Shown: positions 11,501 through 24,183 of the stretch, one piece after another
Position numbering within the stretch: position 1 is the stretch's first letter
Layout of the letters: each line of letters begins with the position of its first letter
Assembly (NCBI GenBank): GCA_025331565.1
Contig: JAFREQ010000093.1
Location: forward strand, 2,161,001-2,225,000
Direction of reading: 5' to 3'
Length of the DNA stretch: 64,000 bases
Source: Holacanthus passer
Lineage: Eukaryota > Chordata > Actinopteri > Pomacanthidae
Translations under genes and position numbers: made by a program
The notes under the pieces: generated by a model
Database searches by the model: none
What the model saw: only the letters and a program-made list of their open reading frames with translations
Told to the model about the DNA's origin: nothing

Positions 11501-14500
11501 TTTTGCATTTCATTTTCACCAAAAAAAAATATAAAAATGTGATGCATGATGCAAATTACATTTATTATACTATGCAGCGACACATTTTACCTTCATCAAA
11601 AAATTGTAGCTCCTGCAATTTGGATATTTCACTTGGCCATATTGGCTCACCTTGTCTGAATTAACACTTATTCTAAAGACTCACAATTTTCTGACTTTGT
11701 TAAAGAATATTTCATTCTTGCCAGCACTGATCAGCACATCTCTAATAAGTAGAAAAAAAGAATGGTATGTAAAATATGTGTATATGATGTAGTTGCAGTA
11801 TTCTGACTTCACCTGAGCAAGTCGATTTCATTGTAGTTGAACTTCACTCTGTAGTCTCCGAGCCTCCTGGTGCTGCCCTGACCAGCAATCTGCCCCGCCT
11901 GCCTTACACGAGCCGAATCCACACCTGCGTAAAAAGTGGAGGAGAGGAGTATAGTAGGATTTTGTATGAAGGAGAGGATAAAGCTATAAAAGTAAGAGCA
12001 ATAAGTAGAAGGAGACGGGAGTGGGAGGAGGAGAGGGTGTGTTTGAGGGTGGATGAAAATACAGGATGAGGGGAGAGGTCACCTTCAGCAGGGTTAATGG
12101 AATGACTGCCATTTCATTTAAACCATTCAGAGAAGGACCTGAACAACAGAATAATTATGTGACTCCCAACAGGAGACGGAGCGAGAGAACAAAGAGAGAC
12201 AGAGAGCGCTGCCTCCTCTTCTAATGGTGTGGCGAGAAATGCTGGGAAACAATGCAGCTAATTCACCATTATATTCATTACAGGTGCCAGGCTGCACGGC
12301 AAAGCAAATCACAACGTATGTATTTACTGTCACACACACGACCCTCATTACCAGAGCATTATCTAGGCTGTCGACCGTGGATAGATGGCTCCGAGTGTTT
12401 CTCTATGCCAGCTAATCCTCACTAATGGCTGTCTCTGTCTGCCCGTGTATCCTGTAAGGAATGCCATGGATGTAATATATGTCAGATTGTACATATGCTA
12501 CTGTGCTGATTTGCTTACTTGAATAACCACAGTTATTTAAAGCTGCACAGCTAAAACTAAACCGACATTAAATCAAGGAATTCAAAACTATCTGAGAGAA
12601 TATGCAACTTGAAAAACACAATTAACACTTGACTGTTTTCGTCTTTGTTAGGATTAATTCTTGTCTTTAAATGATTTCTTGTCTTGTTAATTCCCAGAAA
12701 AAGACAACAGCAAGGTCAACAGAGCAGTAGTAGTGGAAGGAGGGAGCATTTCTATAAACACTGGTGAAATGGGATGGAAATCAGATTACGTGAAATATCC
12801 ATCTCAGTAAGTACAGGGGCATGGTTGATTCAAAATTACTTTTTTTTTCCAAACTGAGCTTGAATTAAGTGAAATGTGGGTCTATAATAAAAGAAGTTGC
12901 GATACGTCAGAGTGCACCAAATGAACCCTGATCACATGGTCTGTCTATCTGTCTGTGTGTCTCACCCAGTGCAGCCAGTCTCTGCAGCTCGTCTTCATTG
13001 TCGGTGCTGTGCGGTCGGCCGATCTGGAGAACCTGGTTCTGGCCATCGCTGCTGGACTTGCACAGCAGTGCCCGGTTGGTACCTGGAATCCCAGACAGAC
13101 ACACGAGGAGTCACAAAGATGATTTCATTCAGCTCTATCACAATTTTTTGAGGATGACACATTTTCACTCCAATTTTTCGGCACATTAATAACGCAGGGA
13201 CAAAAGTGACGCTGCTCTGAGGTGACTCACGGGCTCAAACCTACACCAGTGACTCAGTGAAGATACTGTGATACTTTTACAAAGCTAAATATTAATCACC
13301 GGATGATGAAGCCAGTTGCTGACACATAAGCTGACCAGGGATAGATCAATGATTAATTCACTTTCATATTAGCATTTCTAGGCCACTGAGCAGGAGCTTG
13401 ATGTAGTGTGACACCACCTCCACTCAAATTTTAAGTTGTGTGAAAGCCTGGAGTGGCTGCTTGTCTAATCTGCAGACAAGGCCATCCAATGAGTCATATT
13501 ATACTGAAATTGCAGACAGGGGCCCATGTGCCTCTCTCTCTGGGGCCCTGGGCTTTAGCCTCTGCAACCCTGTATGTTAATCAGGCAGTGCTCACAGGAC
13601 ACGTTGCTCTTGTAGTGTAGCAGCAGTCTATTGGTCATAAAATACTCTACAAACGCTCACTGTAAGCCTGCTGATAACCCTCATGTTCATATGTGCAAAG
13701 TTGCAAGTGCTACATATCTGAAAAGAACAGCCAACCATGCCTGTATGTTCGTATACCCTTGACTGCCCCCACACACTCCCACTCCCAGCATATCAAATTA
13801 TGGGTCATACGACCTTAACTGTCAAATGCATTTCACATCAACGTGCAGCTGGAAGTGCTCTTATATGTTTAAACCTCCCTGGGATTCATGTTCTGTCAAC
13901 TTTGAACTCTTGACCCTCACAGAACGGGCCAGTCCCCCTTTCTACTAATTACTACGCCCTCCATTCTCAGCTCTGTGCCCCATCCTTTGATGGCAAAGAA
14001 AATCCCAGACAGAGGGAGAGGGACTCTTCATTTGCTTGCAACAGAATCTTAAGTGCAAAAAGACCTAAACACCTAAAATATTGTATATAAGGGATTCACA
14101 CTCATATCCAGAGTTTCTTTGAATGACTGCAATCTTAAAATAAGATTCATACCCTTGATTAATGATTAAATCAGGCAGGAGTGAGAACAGCCACAGTGTC
14201 CATTTACATGAAACAAGCCCAATATACAGCAGCTGGTCTGGTACTTTATGATTAACTTTGATTCTAAAAGAGAAATACTTCTAAGGAATCACTGTGGCTC
14301 CTCGGGGTTGGTGTGTGTGTGTGTCTCTGTCTGTGTGTGAATGTCTCCCACAGTCTCATTTGAATTTCCTCAGAGTTGAGGATCTAAAATGGCCTGCTGG
14401 TTGGTGGTGTAAAATATTAATGACAAATGCTTCTTTTCTGTTCTGTGGCTTGAGGAGTAGTCAGGTAGGAAGCTGTACACAAAAACAGAAATTTACACAC

Positions 14501-17500
14501 ACACACACACACACACTCAGAACAAGCTATCATGCTGCTACCCCGGCAGCTGTTGTCTGCAGGAGCCCGATTTGGCACCAGGGATTCAAAAACAAAGGCC
14601 GACATCGTAGGTATGTTTGGAATAAAGAGAGTCAATATGATTCCAACATCTGTCTGCAGGCCACAGAAAACAGAACCTGTGGGAAAGATCTTCTGGTTTT
14701 CTGTAGAAATAAATGTTCTGCTCAGTCTGTAAAGCACGTTTGCTTGTAGGCCATTTTATCTTCCATATGTGAAACCTACTTGTTTTGGTTTAGATCTTTT
14801 ATATGCATCAGCATTTTTGGGCAATTTCTATCAAAATAATCTGGATTATTATGTCAGGTAATCCTGCAACCCTTCCTACGGTTGATAAAATCTGCATCTA
14901 TATGTGTGATTTGTGAGTAAGAGTACACAACTACAAAAAGTTTTTTTGGAACACACACCGTCTAGATACTGTACACTTGATCTCTCAGTGCTTACTATTA
15001 TTACTTAATACCAAAGTACCTGTATGTGAATGTAATATGGAGTTGTGGCCTCAGACTTAGATGATCTCACCAAATCACCCTGTGCCCCACGGCTTCCATG
15101 AGCCCTTGAGCAAGACATTGAATCCCTAACAGCAGAAAGAGCATTGTGGATCTGTACATGGTGTTCATGATCAATAGCTCTAACTGTACAACAGTTTTAA
15201 TATAAACGCCACATGAAGTTGTGAAATGAAGTTAAAAAAATAAGATAAAAAGCTTCAACCTGATATTTGATGCATCGGGATGTGAAATAAGCAAGAGGCA
15301 TACCTGCCCAACCCAAACCCAGCTCTTCCATTCTCTGCCTGTAGCTGATGCGGTGCATCCAGCATTAGCTTACATGCTACTAAAAATAGCACCTACGTCC
15401 TTTGGGAGAGAAGCAAAAGGAGCATGAGAGAAATAGAAGACTTCATAAATGGGTTTTCCTGGCTTAAAATGGGTGTTTGGCAGCGCGTCCGTTCTGAGAT
15501 TCAGATGAGATCATGTACCAGTTTGAGGCATTAGAGGAAATGGGCACACCACTTTCAAGATATCTGCAAGTATCAGAGAATTAAATTTAGAGATTTGGAC
15601 TTTTAAGATCTTTCAGTGCCAGTTACCTGACATTATATATGCATGTCCACGACCTTAGTGGCCGCTGAGTGTTAGGTTCCATTGCAGAATGATTCTGTTC
15701 TGTTTCTGATTAGAGTGTAACCTCAAGGAAACTATCAGCAAATGAAGCTTTATTTCTCTCCTTCACTCATCAGTCAGTCAGCAACAAAATGTAACTTTGT
15801 ACTTTATGTTAATAAACATCAGGTATTGTCTGACCCTTGTATTAGTATCAATACTTGTGTACTTCCTTGTTGCTGGTGGCTGCAGTCAAATCAGCGTGGA
15901 CAGCCATGTACACTCTTCCCCTAAATGTCCTGAACCTCTGGAAAGTACTCCTGCAGCAGGGACTTCTTTTTCCACCTGCAAATGCCTGAATTCTTCAGGA
16001 ACTAAATTTGTCCCTGATTCTTCAAAAGGTTCTTGGTCCCCTGGGAGAGCTCCTGCAGTGGAAATGGCCTATATGAATTCATAAACTTTCAAGTCGCTAT
16101 CTGCTTTCTGTGAACACCACCCAACCAGTCCAACAAAGGAGTGTCTGATTAGGATTTTCAAAGAGTGACCAGGCCTTAACCAAAGACTGTTTAAGCCTGA
16201 CATCTACTGGTGTAAAGCAGACTCCTAAGTGGATATCATCTACTATCAACTGGTCTATGGTGTGAACCACATTTTTCCATGACTACTACAAAGATGAAAA
16301 ATTAGGTTAAACTAAATCAAAGTTTTCTTGTCAACCGTTTTTAATAATGATTCTGTAGTAGCCTGTGTACGTGTGTGTGTGTGTGTCCGTACCAACATTA
16401 GCGATATAGAGCTTGTTGTTGAGGATCAATGCCACCACGGCCGTAGCTCCTCCTGACACCTCCTGCTCCAGCTCCTTCAGACGCTCCTGCACCTTTTGAT
16501 TCTGAGAAGAAAGCTGGTGGAATGACACATTCTGACCAGCCAGGAGGAGAGGAGGAAGAAAGAGAAAGAAGGAGAGGAGGAAGGGGGAGTAGTGAGGAAG
16601 ATAAGTAAAGAAAATGCAGTGGGAGGAGGAGGGAGGGAAGGGAAGAAGGCGAGGGGAAGAAATAAGAGAGGAAAGGATGAGTCAGAGTAAGCAGATTGAA
16701 GGAGAAGAAGAGGAAATGAGGCGATTGATAAAAGAGGTGAGAAATAAAAGAGCATTGAGCAAGTGATGTGAGACGAGATGAGAGGTGAGTGGAAACGAGA
16801 ACAGGGAGGAGTGATGGAGGAGGAAAAAAGAAAAAAGGCAGGAGGTGAGATGAAAAAGGATAAGAGATGAGTAAGAACACAGGAGATAGTGAGCATGAAA
16901 GAGACAGATAAGCAAACAAGACAAAGTGTGAGAACTGAGAAAAGGAGATTATAACTTGATGTTCTAAATTAGCCACCTCAAGTAACAGAACTAAAAAAAA
17001 AAAGAGAAGACATGGCACGAGGAGAAAAAGATGGGGAGGGGGGAGAAGCGGAGGCAGAGGAGCAGGGAGAGCTGGATCCAGAAAAGGAGAACTGAGACCA
17101 GCTTATCTAATGAAACAGGCTGATGAGCCCAATTAGAACATAACAAGCTCATTCTCCAATGGCTGGGCATTAGCTCACACTAATGCCCAAATCTGCAGTT
17201 GCTAAATGAAAACCAACAGAGAACCCCTCTTCTCAATTTTCAGCCCAATCTGTCAATATGCTTTGCAGAGTGTGTGTGTGTGTGTGTGTGTGTGTACCTC
17301 ATTGTGTGGTAGGAGGTAGTTGGACAGGTGAGCTTTCTCAGCCAGGGCGTCACCTATCGTCTCAAAGTAGCTCTTCTCCACCACATCAAAAGCCTGTGGA
17401 AACAACAACATGCATCTGGATGACACAATGTTGGCAATTATCCAGGTCAGGTTCCACAGTACATCAATGTCAAGTACAAGTATTGTAGAAATATCTGTGA

Positions 17501-20500
17501 ACCAGAGTGTCACAGAGTCATAACTAATGCTAGCTATAGTGTGTATGGTACTGTAATGTCAACTGAATGAAGTAAATGAAGTATTTACGTATGAATGATA
17601 TGAACCACCGTCTGTGAGGAACATGGCACAATCATTGTTCTTCAAGCTGCATTCAATGCATACATGAAAAATACATAAACAAAATATCATTTCTAACCAA
17701 CTATCATAAAGTATCATATGACATTTAAAATTTGTGACAGGCAAATTACAGACACCTGAAAAGGTTTTGAAAGCTCTCTCTGGTTCAGAACATGTTTCTA
17801 TGTTTACAGCAGCACAATAACAATGGAACCTGCATTAGAAATCCTGCCACCTGCCAAATGCAGAAGATTCAGTTCGGCATAAAGAAGAAAAGAAGATAGT
17901 GTTTGGACAAAGTAGACCGCAGCTTAGTACGATTAGTTTTAGACTGAACATGACTCTTTCTTCGTTTCATACAGTCAATAGGTCCTGCTTTTGTGCATCC
18001 TTCATGGTACTTACTAAAGCTAAGTACAGCAAAGGATCTTTGAGATGAAACCTTGCTACCAATAAAAACTGAACTAGGTGGCCTCACTAGCCTGTCCATC
18101 AGTTTAGCTGTCATTCTGGAGGCAGAATGTGGCTCCATACTGCTGGAGCTATAAGGCCTGCAAACACAGATCATATCAGGTGTGTAGGCAGCAAGCTGCA
18201 ATAGAGTGTGATGCTATATCCCTTATGAGGTGTGACTGGCTTCAGCCGCAACAGGATGAGAATGAGAATATTTGTTTGCTTTAGTTCTGTGTTTAGATCC
18301 ATTACTGGTGTAAATAAGCTTCCAACTCGTTAATAACGTAAATTTAGCTGCAGTTACTCTGTGCAAAGACCTATCCATCAATTCTGAAGTGTATTATTTT
18401 AATCAATTCTGGAGAGTAAAAATTAATTTCTCATTCTTCCAAGAACATAAATAAATTACACTACTTGCTTTTCAATCATGAACACATGAAATGTGCAATA
18501 TAAACACGCGCAGACCTGTGTGAGGATCCTGCGGACGTCGTTGTCCGTGTGACTGGAGTTGAGCTGTCCTAGCAGCAGTTCAGCTGTCAGACACTGGGAG
18601 GCAAAACTGGCCACTCTGCTGCCATCATAACCGTTAAAAACCCCATACAGGAAGCAGCCATCCTCGCCTCTGATTGGTGGAGAAAAAAAACAACAAACAT
18701 ATGGCTTCTGTTTCACTTCAATAAGGAAAGACAATAAGGACTGTAGTGTGTTTTGTGCAAACTGGAAGATTTAGAGATGTGTGTATCCAAATGTTTTTGT
18801 ATTTGCTTCTGACATCAGTTTCATTATATTGCATGTAACAGGCACATATTTACTGTATGAAATTCACATAGGTGATCTCAAAATGGTGAACACAGGGGTC
18901 AACATGCCATCTGAGATGCAGGCAGCAGTTATCACTCCAGACATGACATTACTCCTTTATGTCTCATGTTTTTTTTCTTTATGCCTAAATCACTGTACTC
19001 ATTGAGGGCTTTTGTGTTTCCAGAGCATCTCACCTAAACCTGAGGTGTCCATCCTCGTTGGTGTGGCTCTGAGTTCCTTTACCATCAGGGCCGTACACAC
19101 AGTTGGGTGCAGTGCCAACCCCACACATCTGACACAGCGGCAGGTCATCTGTCCAGCTCTGATGCTGTCAAGGTAAAAAAAAAAAAAAAATGAATGAGGG
19201 AAAAATCAAAATAAGTCCTTCCTCTATAAATAATAGCATAAGCAGTGATCTTTATATATTACCTGTTGGGGGTCAACTAGTATATGAAAACATTATTTGC
19301 GTAAATCTTTTTCTACATTGTTACGGCTCAGTTCACCCCTGAAATTGAGATAGTGACAGTATAAACTCAAAGAAATGCACAGTTCGGCAGACATGCAGAT
19401 TCTTTCTCAAATCCCAATCATCTCTCCCTTGAAACCTCCAAATTATACTAGAACTGTCAAGAAATACTATTTGACTAGCAGATTAATGGGAAGATTGAAA
19501 CCAGAAACACAGGATAAATACTGCAATCTGTATTTATTTGCATGCAAACAACGCCAAAATGTCACTGTTTTGTTTGCACAACAAGGAATCGTCTCAGTCT
19601 AGAAATAAATTTCCACTGAAAATAAGTCATGCTTGTGGTTCTCTGATGTCTTTGGTGAGTGGGTGGTTACGTATTCTTTCCCTTTTCAGGTCCTTTCACA
19701 TTGTCGTGTATGTTACTGTGGCACATTTCACTGTGCGCTGACAACTTTCACTTGTACATGAAAGCTAATAACACATTTGCATTGGCCTGCCTTTTCCAAA
19801 AGCACTACCATTCTCTATGTACTTTGTTTAACAGGTTGACATCACCAGGCTTCAAACTGGAAGTACAAGTGTTCCTGTGTAACATGTGTTATAGAGTAAT
19901 AAAATGTATTAATATGTATTCCGAGACCATTCTGTTCCTAAATCCTGAACACTGTGTATACTTTATGTAGACATACATACATGCATATACGGTACATAAC
20001 CACCTCCTTAAAGTAAATGCAGTCAATATTTATACTTTTTGACTATTTGCTAAAACTTTACAGAAACACTTGACTCGACTATAGACATTGTATGTTGTTG
20101 GGTCATTGTTGATAAACGCACCTATTTTTTACCTACTTGTATGTACATTATAGTTCTGTTAATGTTTACCTTTGTTAAACTTTGCTGTCCTTGTTTTTAG
20201 CTGTATGTCTACTCCATCTTCCTGAAAACTGAGAGTCAAACTCCTTGTATATGTGAACAAACCTGGCCAATGAAACTGATTCTGATCTCAACTTTAACTC
20301 TCCAGCCTTCACTTGTCATCAGACCAGTCTCATATAACACGATATGAGGTTGTCACCGACATTGACAGGAGAGTCGACAGGGATCTAACAGACAGTAAAC
20401 ACTGTTTGAACAAACGCAAACAGCAGAGGATCCTTTTAAGCGTCCATCGCCTCAAAGCAGCTAGTTAATCAAGCCTGAGCTTTAGCTAATTCATACAAGC

Positions 20501-20876
20501 TGTGTGAAAGATAAACCGGGAACTGCAAAGTTAATACCGGTCACATAGTTACCTCATCTTGCTTTCAGTAATCTGAGCTGTTCTTGGTGATTAGACACGA
20601 ATAAATCGCATTATTTTGGATTAAAGTTGGAGCAGCTAGCTAACTGTTAGCAAACCACTTCATAAACTCAACTAAAGTAGCTGCTAGCACTAGCATCACT
20701 GAACGACAAGAAACAACCCTGAACGGGAAAAACAAACTAAAACGACCACAGGGAGAGATGAATGAGACCGAAACACCGTTCAGCATCAGCGAAACATAAC
20801 ATTTCAGGGCAGTGAGAGTGAGAAAAGCTGAGTTTTCACTCACGCTCTGCATCAAATTCCTCCGCTGGGCCGCCAT
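5578..20876 (-). CDS. tab1: TAB1, TAK1-binding protein 1 (complete, 11 coding exons, 506 aa)
   Basis: TAB1 binds and activates the MAP3K TAK1 and also drives p38alpha autophosphorylation, in cytosolic IL-1/TNF/TGF-beta signalling. Coding exons in transcript order are 20844-20876, 19034-19164, 18516-18669, 17298-17393, 16393-16531, 12966-13082, 11813-11924, 10032-10176, 9358-9571, 7751-7904 and 5578-5803. All junctions are GT-AG and the phases agree, giving 1521 bp including TGA. Human TAB1 is 504 aa. The protein starts MAAQRRNLMQS. The PP2C-like fold covers roughly residues 25-365, with recognisable blocks SWTDDLPLC, FLYGVFNGYDG, AVVALILNNKLYIANVG, NEDELQRL and RHEDMTLLIR. A Ser/Thr-rich linker follows. 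The TAK1-binding motif PYVDFSQFYRLW lies at about residues 478-489. The family is a pseudophosphatase. The first base of the last exon could also be 5800 (a CAGCAG acceptor), which would remove one residue. The final 17 residues after the motif do not resemble the human end. Confidence 0.96.
5810..6085. repeat. Homopurine tract next to the TAB1 exon 11 acceptor
   Basis: About 275 bp almost purely G/A on the plus strand, so C/T on the transcribed sense of TAB1. It begins within 10 nt of the acceptor of the last exon and contains many GGAGG and GGGAG blocks. It creates long open but meaningless Pro/Ser/Leu frames. Confidence 0.9.
6406..6670. repeat. Duplicated block, copy 1 (TAB1 intron 10)
   Basis: Shares GCAGGACAAACCT...AACTAAA, ATGTCAGC, GGTGGGATATTGCATC and a long segment (GAATATGTATATGTAACAAA, then TGTTTTACTAAAATGTGAGC) with 8520-8812 in the same orientation. 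It also holds its own tandem duplication: GCATCTT(C/A)TTTTGTCACTGA at 6460 and again at 6518. Confidence 0.85.
7395..7750. repeat. Degenerate tandem repeat next to the TAB1 exon 10 donor
   Basis: Irregular units of about 45-60 bp each hold GGGAGTGAAAATCAAG-like and AAGCTTACCCAGA-like segments, at about 7409, 7459, 7657 and 7707. The last unit merges into the real donor of exon 10 (7750). On the TAB1 strand the second segment reads TCTGGGTAAGCTT, a good 5' splice-site consensus. Confidence 0.7.
8520..8812. repeat. Duplicated block, copy 2 (TAB1 intron 9)
   Basis: Partner of 6406-6670. It contains an internal duplication of GCAGGACAAACCTGAACTAA and of CATTGCTGTCCCCAGGCAGT. The two blocks are direct repeats about 2.1 kb apart on either side of TAB1 exon 10. 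Confidence 0.85.
8992..9208. mobile_element. Short inverted-repeat element, hAT-MITE-like
   Basis: Left end GAGTGGTTTTCAACATGGG and right end GTTTGAGAACCACTG are inverted partners (AGTGGTTYTCAA). This end type is common in non-autonomous fish DNA transposons. The interior is about 200 bp, AT-rich and non-coding. Target-site duplication is unclear. Lies in TAB1 intron 9. Confidence 0.6.
10822..11228. repeat. Dispersed fish repeat with inverted arms (copy in TAB1 intron 7)
   Basis: The left arm GATGAAGCTGGATGCAGCAG, followed by GATAGCTTAACTCATCTTAA and GGAAACACGGGTAAAACAG, is complemented by the right arm at 11180-11228 (TTTCCTTTGGACAGAGCCAG). The interior matches the same family (GCACCTCTAAA..., TTATATCTTGTTTATTTAAT). 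Confidence 0.6.
14493..14517. repeat. (CA)n microsatellite
   Basis: Short perfect CA run in TAB1 intron 5. A short GT-rich stretch lies at 14310-14338. Confidence 0.9.
15090..15135. repeat. Possible SINE-type fragment
   Basis: GAGCCCTTGAGCAAGACATT resembles the CCTTGAGCAAGGCAC motif of fish tRNA-derived or LINE-related repeats. Too short to classify. Confidence 0.3.
16541..17090. repeat. Long homopurine-biased tract before TAB1 exon 5
   Basis: About 550 bp strongly biased to A/G on the plus strand, and so pyrimidine-rich in the TAB1 transcript. It starts about 10 nt upstream of the acceptor of exon 16393-16531 and fills most of intron 4. Its open frames are low-complexity Ser/Leu/Phe/Pro and not genes. 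Confidence 0.85.
17270..17294. repeat. (GT)n microsatellite at the TAB1 exon 4 donor
   Basis: The GT run ends 3-4 nt from the exon 4 boundary (exon 17298-17393). On the transcript the intron therefore starts GTAC followed by an (AC)n run. Confidence 0.9.
20100..20295 (+). mobile_element. 3' end of a non-LTR retrotransposon (L2/CR1-like)
   Basis: AAACTCCTTGTATATGTGAA, then CCTGGCCAATGAAACTGATT, then CTGATCTC, matches the characteristic 3' end of fish L2-type LINEs (TTGGCCAATAAAGCTGATTCTGAT form). 5'-truncated remnant in TAB1 intron 1, antisense to TAB1. Confidence 0.6.
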
Positions 20877-20880
20877 GTTG
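20869..20880. promoter_or_regulatory. YY1-type motif over the TAB1 start codon
   Basis: GCCGCCATGTTG (plus strand) is a perfect match to the YY1 consensus and contains the TAB1 initiator ATG on the minus strand. YY1 sites with this arrangement are common just downstream of vertebrate housekeeping transcription starts. The inference is that the TAB1 start site lies a short way to the right, around 20890-20950. Binding is not shown. Confidence 0.45.
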
Positions 20881-22225
20881 GACGGAGGTCGGTGCGTTCA
20901 GGATTCATGGCAAAGTCAGAAAACCCAGTGATGAGGTGATAAACCCACCTATCATTGCATTTAATGGGAAAAAATATGATAAAATGAAATGAAAACATTC
21001 GGAAATCACATGTTTTTGTAGCTGCTGTGATTTCTTTTGTTACTAATGTGAAAACTCTACATCGACTCCTCATGTTTTGTGGCCTTTTGTATTCAGATAT
21101 ACAAGTCTTATATGCTCCCCTAAATTTCCGACAGCACGTTGACGCAACATCCGTATAAATTTGTGAAATCCGTGAAATTCTATTTTTTTATTGTGAGATT
21201 ATGTAATCATCGGCACGATAGCTATCTAAAACGTGTACATCAAATCTCTTTAATTAATTACTCTATCAAACAGAGGAAAATAAAATCAAACAAACACCAC
21301 TTCCGCTTTGTTGCTATACTGTATTTTTTTTTGACAACATCGCCCCCGTCTGGCTATATTGTGAACTACACGAGTTAGCTGCAACTGCATCTTGCTGAAG
21401 GCTGTTTGACCTTTTGAGCATCTTTTTTGACATAATTTTATCTTAAAGAAATAACTTTTTTTCCATTTTCCCCAACCATTAATAGTAATTTGTATTTGAG
21501 TTTGCATGGTCTATATTCTGATACAACAATAATAATAAAAGTATCTGATGATCTCATATTAATAAGATAATATGGATACTTTGATTTTCATGGGCATGCG
21601 TATATTTGGATGATGCACTTAAATACATTTTAGCCTATGTTATAAGACTGCTTTTAAAGCTTATTCTATGCTTAATAATCTAAACTTTCGTGAATTCAGG
21701 CAGTAATTCACAACTGAGCAGCTTCATTTTCATGCAAGCCACTGATTTGATTAACAGGGTTGAGTAAACTGAAATGAGTTATTAATATTCTTTACCATTT
21801 GACCAAATGAAAAAAATTGTAAAAACTCTGTTAAAAATAATCTGCACTTGTGACTACAGGTCATTTTCTTGCCAGTGGAGGGAGGTGTGCCACATTTCTG
21901 TGTCTCATTCCACCTGCTCAGTATCACTACTGGAGTGGACTGAAATTCAAAATGAGCTTAAATCCACAATTTATTTCTTACTTTGCATGTATGAAGGACA
22001 GTTAGAAAAACCCTCATACACACTTCTTGTACAGACAATCTAGAAACATTAATGTTATATGTAGGCAGTATGGTGGATATATTCTATCCTCCTCACTAGT
22101 TTAGTCTGAGGACTCAAAAGTTAAATAGATCTACTGATAAAACTTCTCTAAACACTTTCACTGTATCTTAGCAGATTATTAAAAACGCAACTAAATCCAA
22201 AAATTCCAGACCAGTCATTCATATC
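20877..22225. other. Intergenic region between the TAB1 start and the SYNGR1 3' end
   Basis: About 1.35 kb with no credible coding sequence. The right part is AT-rich. The TAB1 promoter and 5' UTR should lie in the first few hundred bases above 20876. No TATA box was confidently placed. Confidence 0.5.
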
Positions 22226-24183
22226 TTTATCAGCATTTTCTTTATTTTTATTGGTTAAAATCGAACACATCAAAAACATACATTTGTACACAATCTTTTT
22301 CTTAAGTCTTACTTTGCTTTTCAACAGATTTCACAAAGGAACATCACACATTTCTACGTCTACACAGTTGTACAGTATAAAGTATATATGTGCATATATA
22401 CTTTGATAATTTGGTCACATTTTTTGTTGCTGTATTTTTATAGTTAGTATTATTATCCCAAAATAAAAACATCTCCTTACCCTGAAAGCAACATAAAGGA
22501 TGAGGCGTGGAGGACCTCACCATATATCTTATCACAATAACACTCAACAGAACATAGATCTTCTTTCTTTTTCTTTTCTTCTTTTATACAGAACTAGCAT
22601 AATGCCCTAAAATAAAGCATAATCTGTTTTTTTCAAACACTCTAATATACTGAAGTATAGATTTACATATATTTATAGAGATAGATATACTTTATTCTTT
22701 AAGAAAACGGAGCAATGCATGTTCATAAATACTCAGGATGTTCATGGTCGCCTCATCTGTAGATTTGTTGAAATAAAGCTGAAAACAATCGATAGATAAC
22801 CAGCAGTTCTTCAGTGTACTGAGTCGTCTGCAGGCCTGCTGATATGAGACCTGTCGTTTCTGTATCATTTGGGATGACGACAAATGCTTGTTTTGTTCTG
22901 GGTTTTTACGTGCTTAAGCACAAAAACAAGACAGAATTCATTTAGCTATGCTTTCGCTCTAAAGATGCTGAAAGAGGACGGTGATACTGTGCATGTAGGG
23001 AACACGTTGCCCTGTGTTTGTTGAATTTTGCTTGGCAGTCAGCACTAAGGCAACAATCGAGGAAAGAAAAAAGCAGGTTCTTTAGGGAAAAAGAAAACAC
23101 ACTGTCCCACATCCACACATCATTAAAACCCAAAGGAGAGCCTTCAACACACACACAAACACACTCCTGTGTCACGGGTTAGTTGCCAGATATGCACCTA
23201 ACGCACCTCTAAGGAGTTTTGTCAGCAGAAACCTGTGTTGTCTGTTCAAAATCGATACGCTGTTAACATGTGCTTGTATGTGTGTTTGTTGTGTGTTTGG
23301 ATTAACACTGAATGCAGTCATTTTGCATTCAGACTGACAGACCTCAGAAGATGAAGGCAATGTGGTCACAAGCACTGATCTGCTACAGGGTGACCGTTTC
23401 TGCAAAAACATGACGTCCGAATTCTTCCCACCCTCCTTTTTTATCTTCCCTAAACTGCTCCTGACATCTTTAATTGCACCCAGTGTCTCTCTGCATCCCA
23501 CAACCCCTCCCCATGGATCTCCTGAACCCCTTGGTGTTGTTCTACCGCAGACTCACACCTAAATGACATCTTGTCCCGCCCCGAGAGGTTACCTGTCCCT
23601 CCCAAAATCTGGAGCGTTGCCAACAATTTCTGACCTAGAAGATGAATTCTGCTTTCTAACATACATAAACAGATGGAAATCAGACCAGTAACTGAAATGT
23701 CACAGGTGTGAAATCCATTCACTCCTTGATGTTCACACTAATAATCACTGGGTCAACATTACATAGCGCCAAAGCAATACTGTTAACTTTACCCAGGACC
23801 CAAGGACAGAAAACCACCCAAATCAGTGTTATTTACCTAAACTAAAATATTGTATTATTCTACTCCTGCTCTTTTTAAACGTACATGTCTCTATTTGACA
23901 GTGATTCTTAATAATAATATGTGTTTCCTTTGCAGAACTGAATGTAATATGTATATTTTTTTGTACACTTAACAATACACTTGTGACAGTTTTAAGGTAA
24001 AAAGCTTGTTGTGTCTGTTACTGGCTCAAAGCTAATCATTGCATCAGTGCAAACTATAACTGGTTCAGTTTTAACTCAGTGATTTTTAGTGTGATACAAA
24101 CAATACAAACTTCCCTCTAAATCAGGAAATATGGGCAACTTCACCCAGATCCTCCCCTCGAGTATACCCCCCCCCCCAGTATC
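22225..24183 (-). other. syngr1: Putative SYNGR1 3' UTR with tandem AATAAA signals
   Basis: On the minus strand, two AATAAA hexamers sit side by side at 22241-22246 and 22247-22252, about 1.95 kb below the 1a stop codon. No other gene intervenes. The 3' end near 22225 is an inference. Contains a C11-type homopolymer at about 24168-24178. Confidence 0.5.

Noticed and set aside
16532..17018. Ser/Leu/Phe-rich minus-strand ORF upstream of TAB1 exon 5
   Set aside because: Low-complexity translation of the intron 4 pyrimidine tract. The exon boundary at 16531 has a proper acceptor and correct phase.
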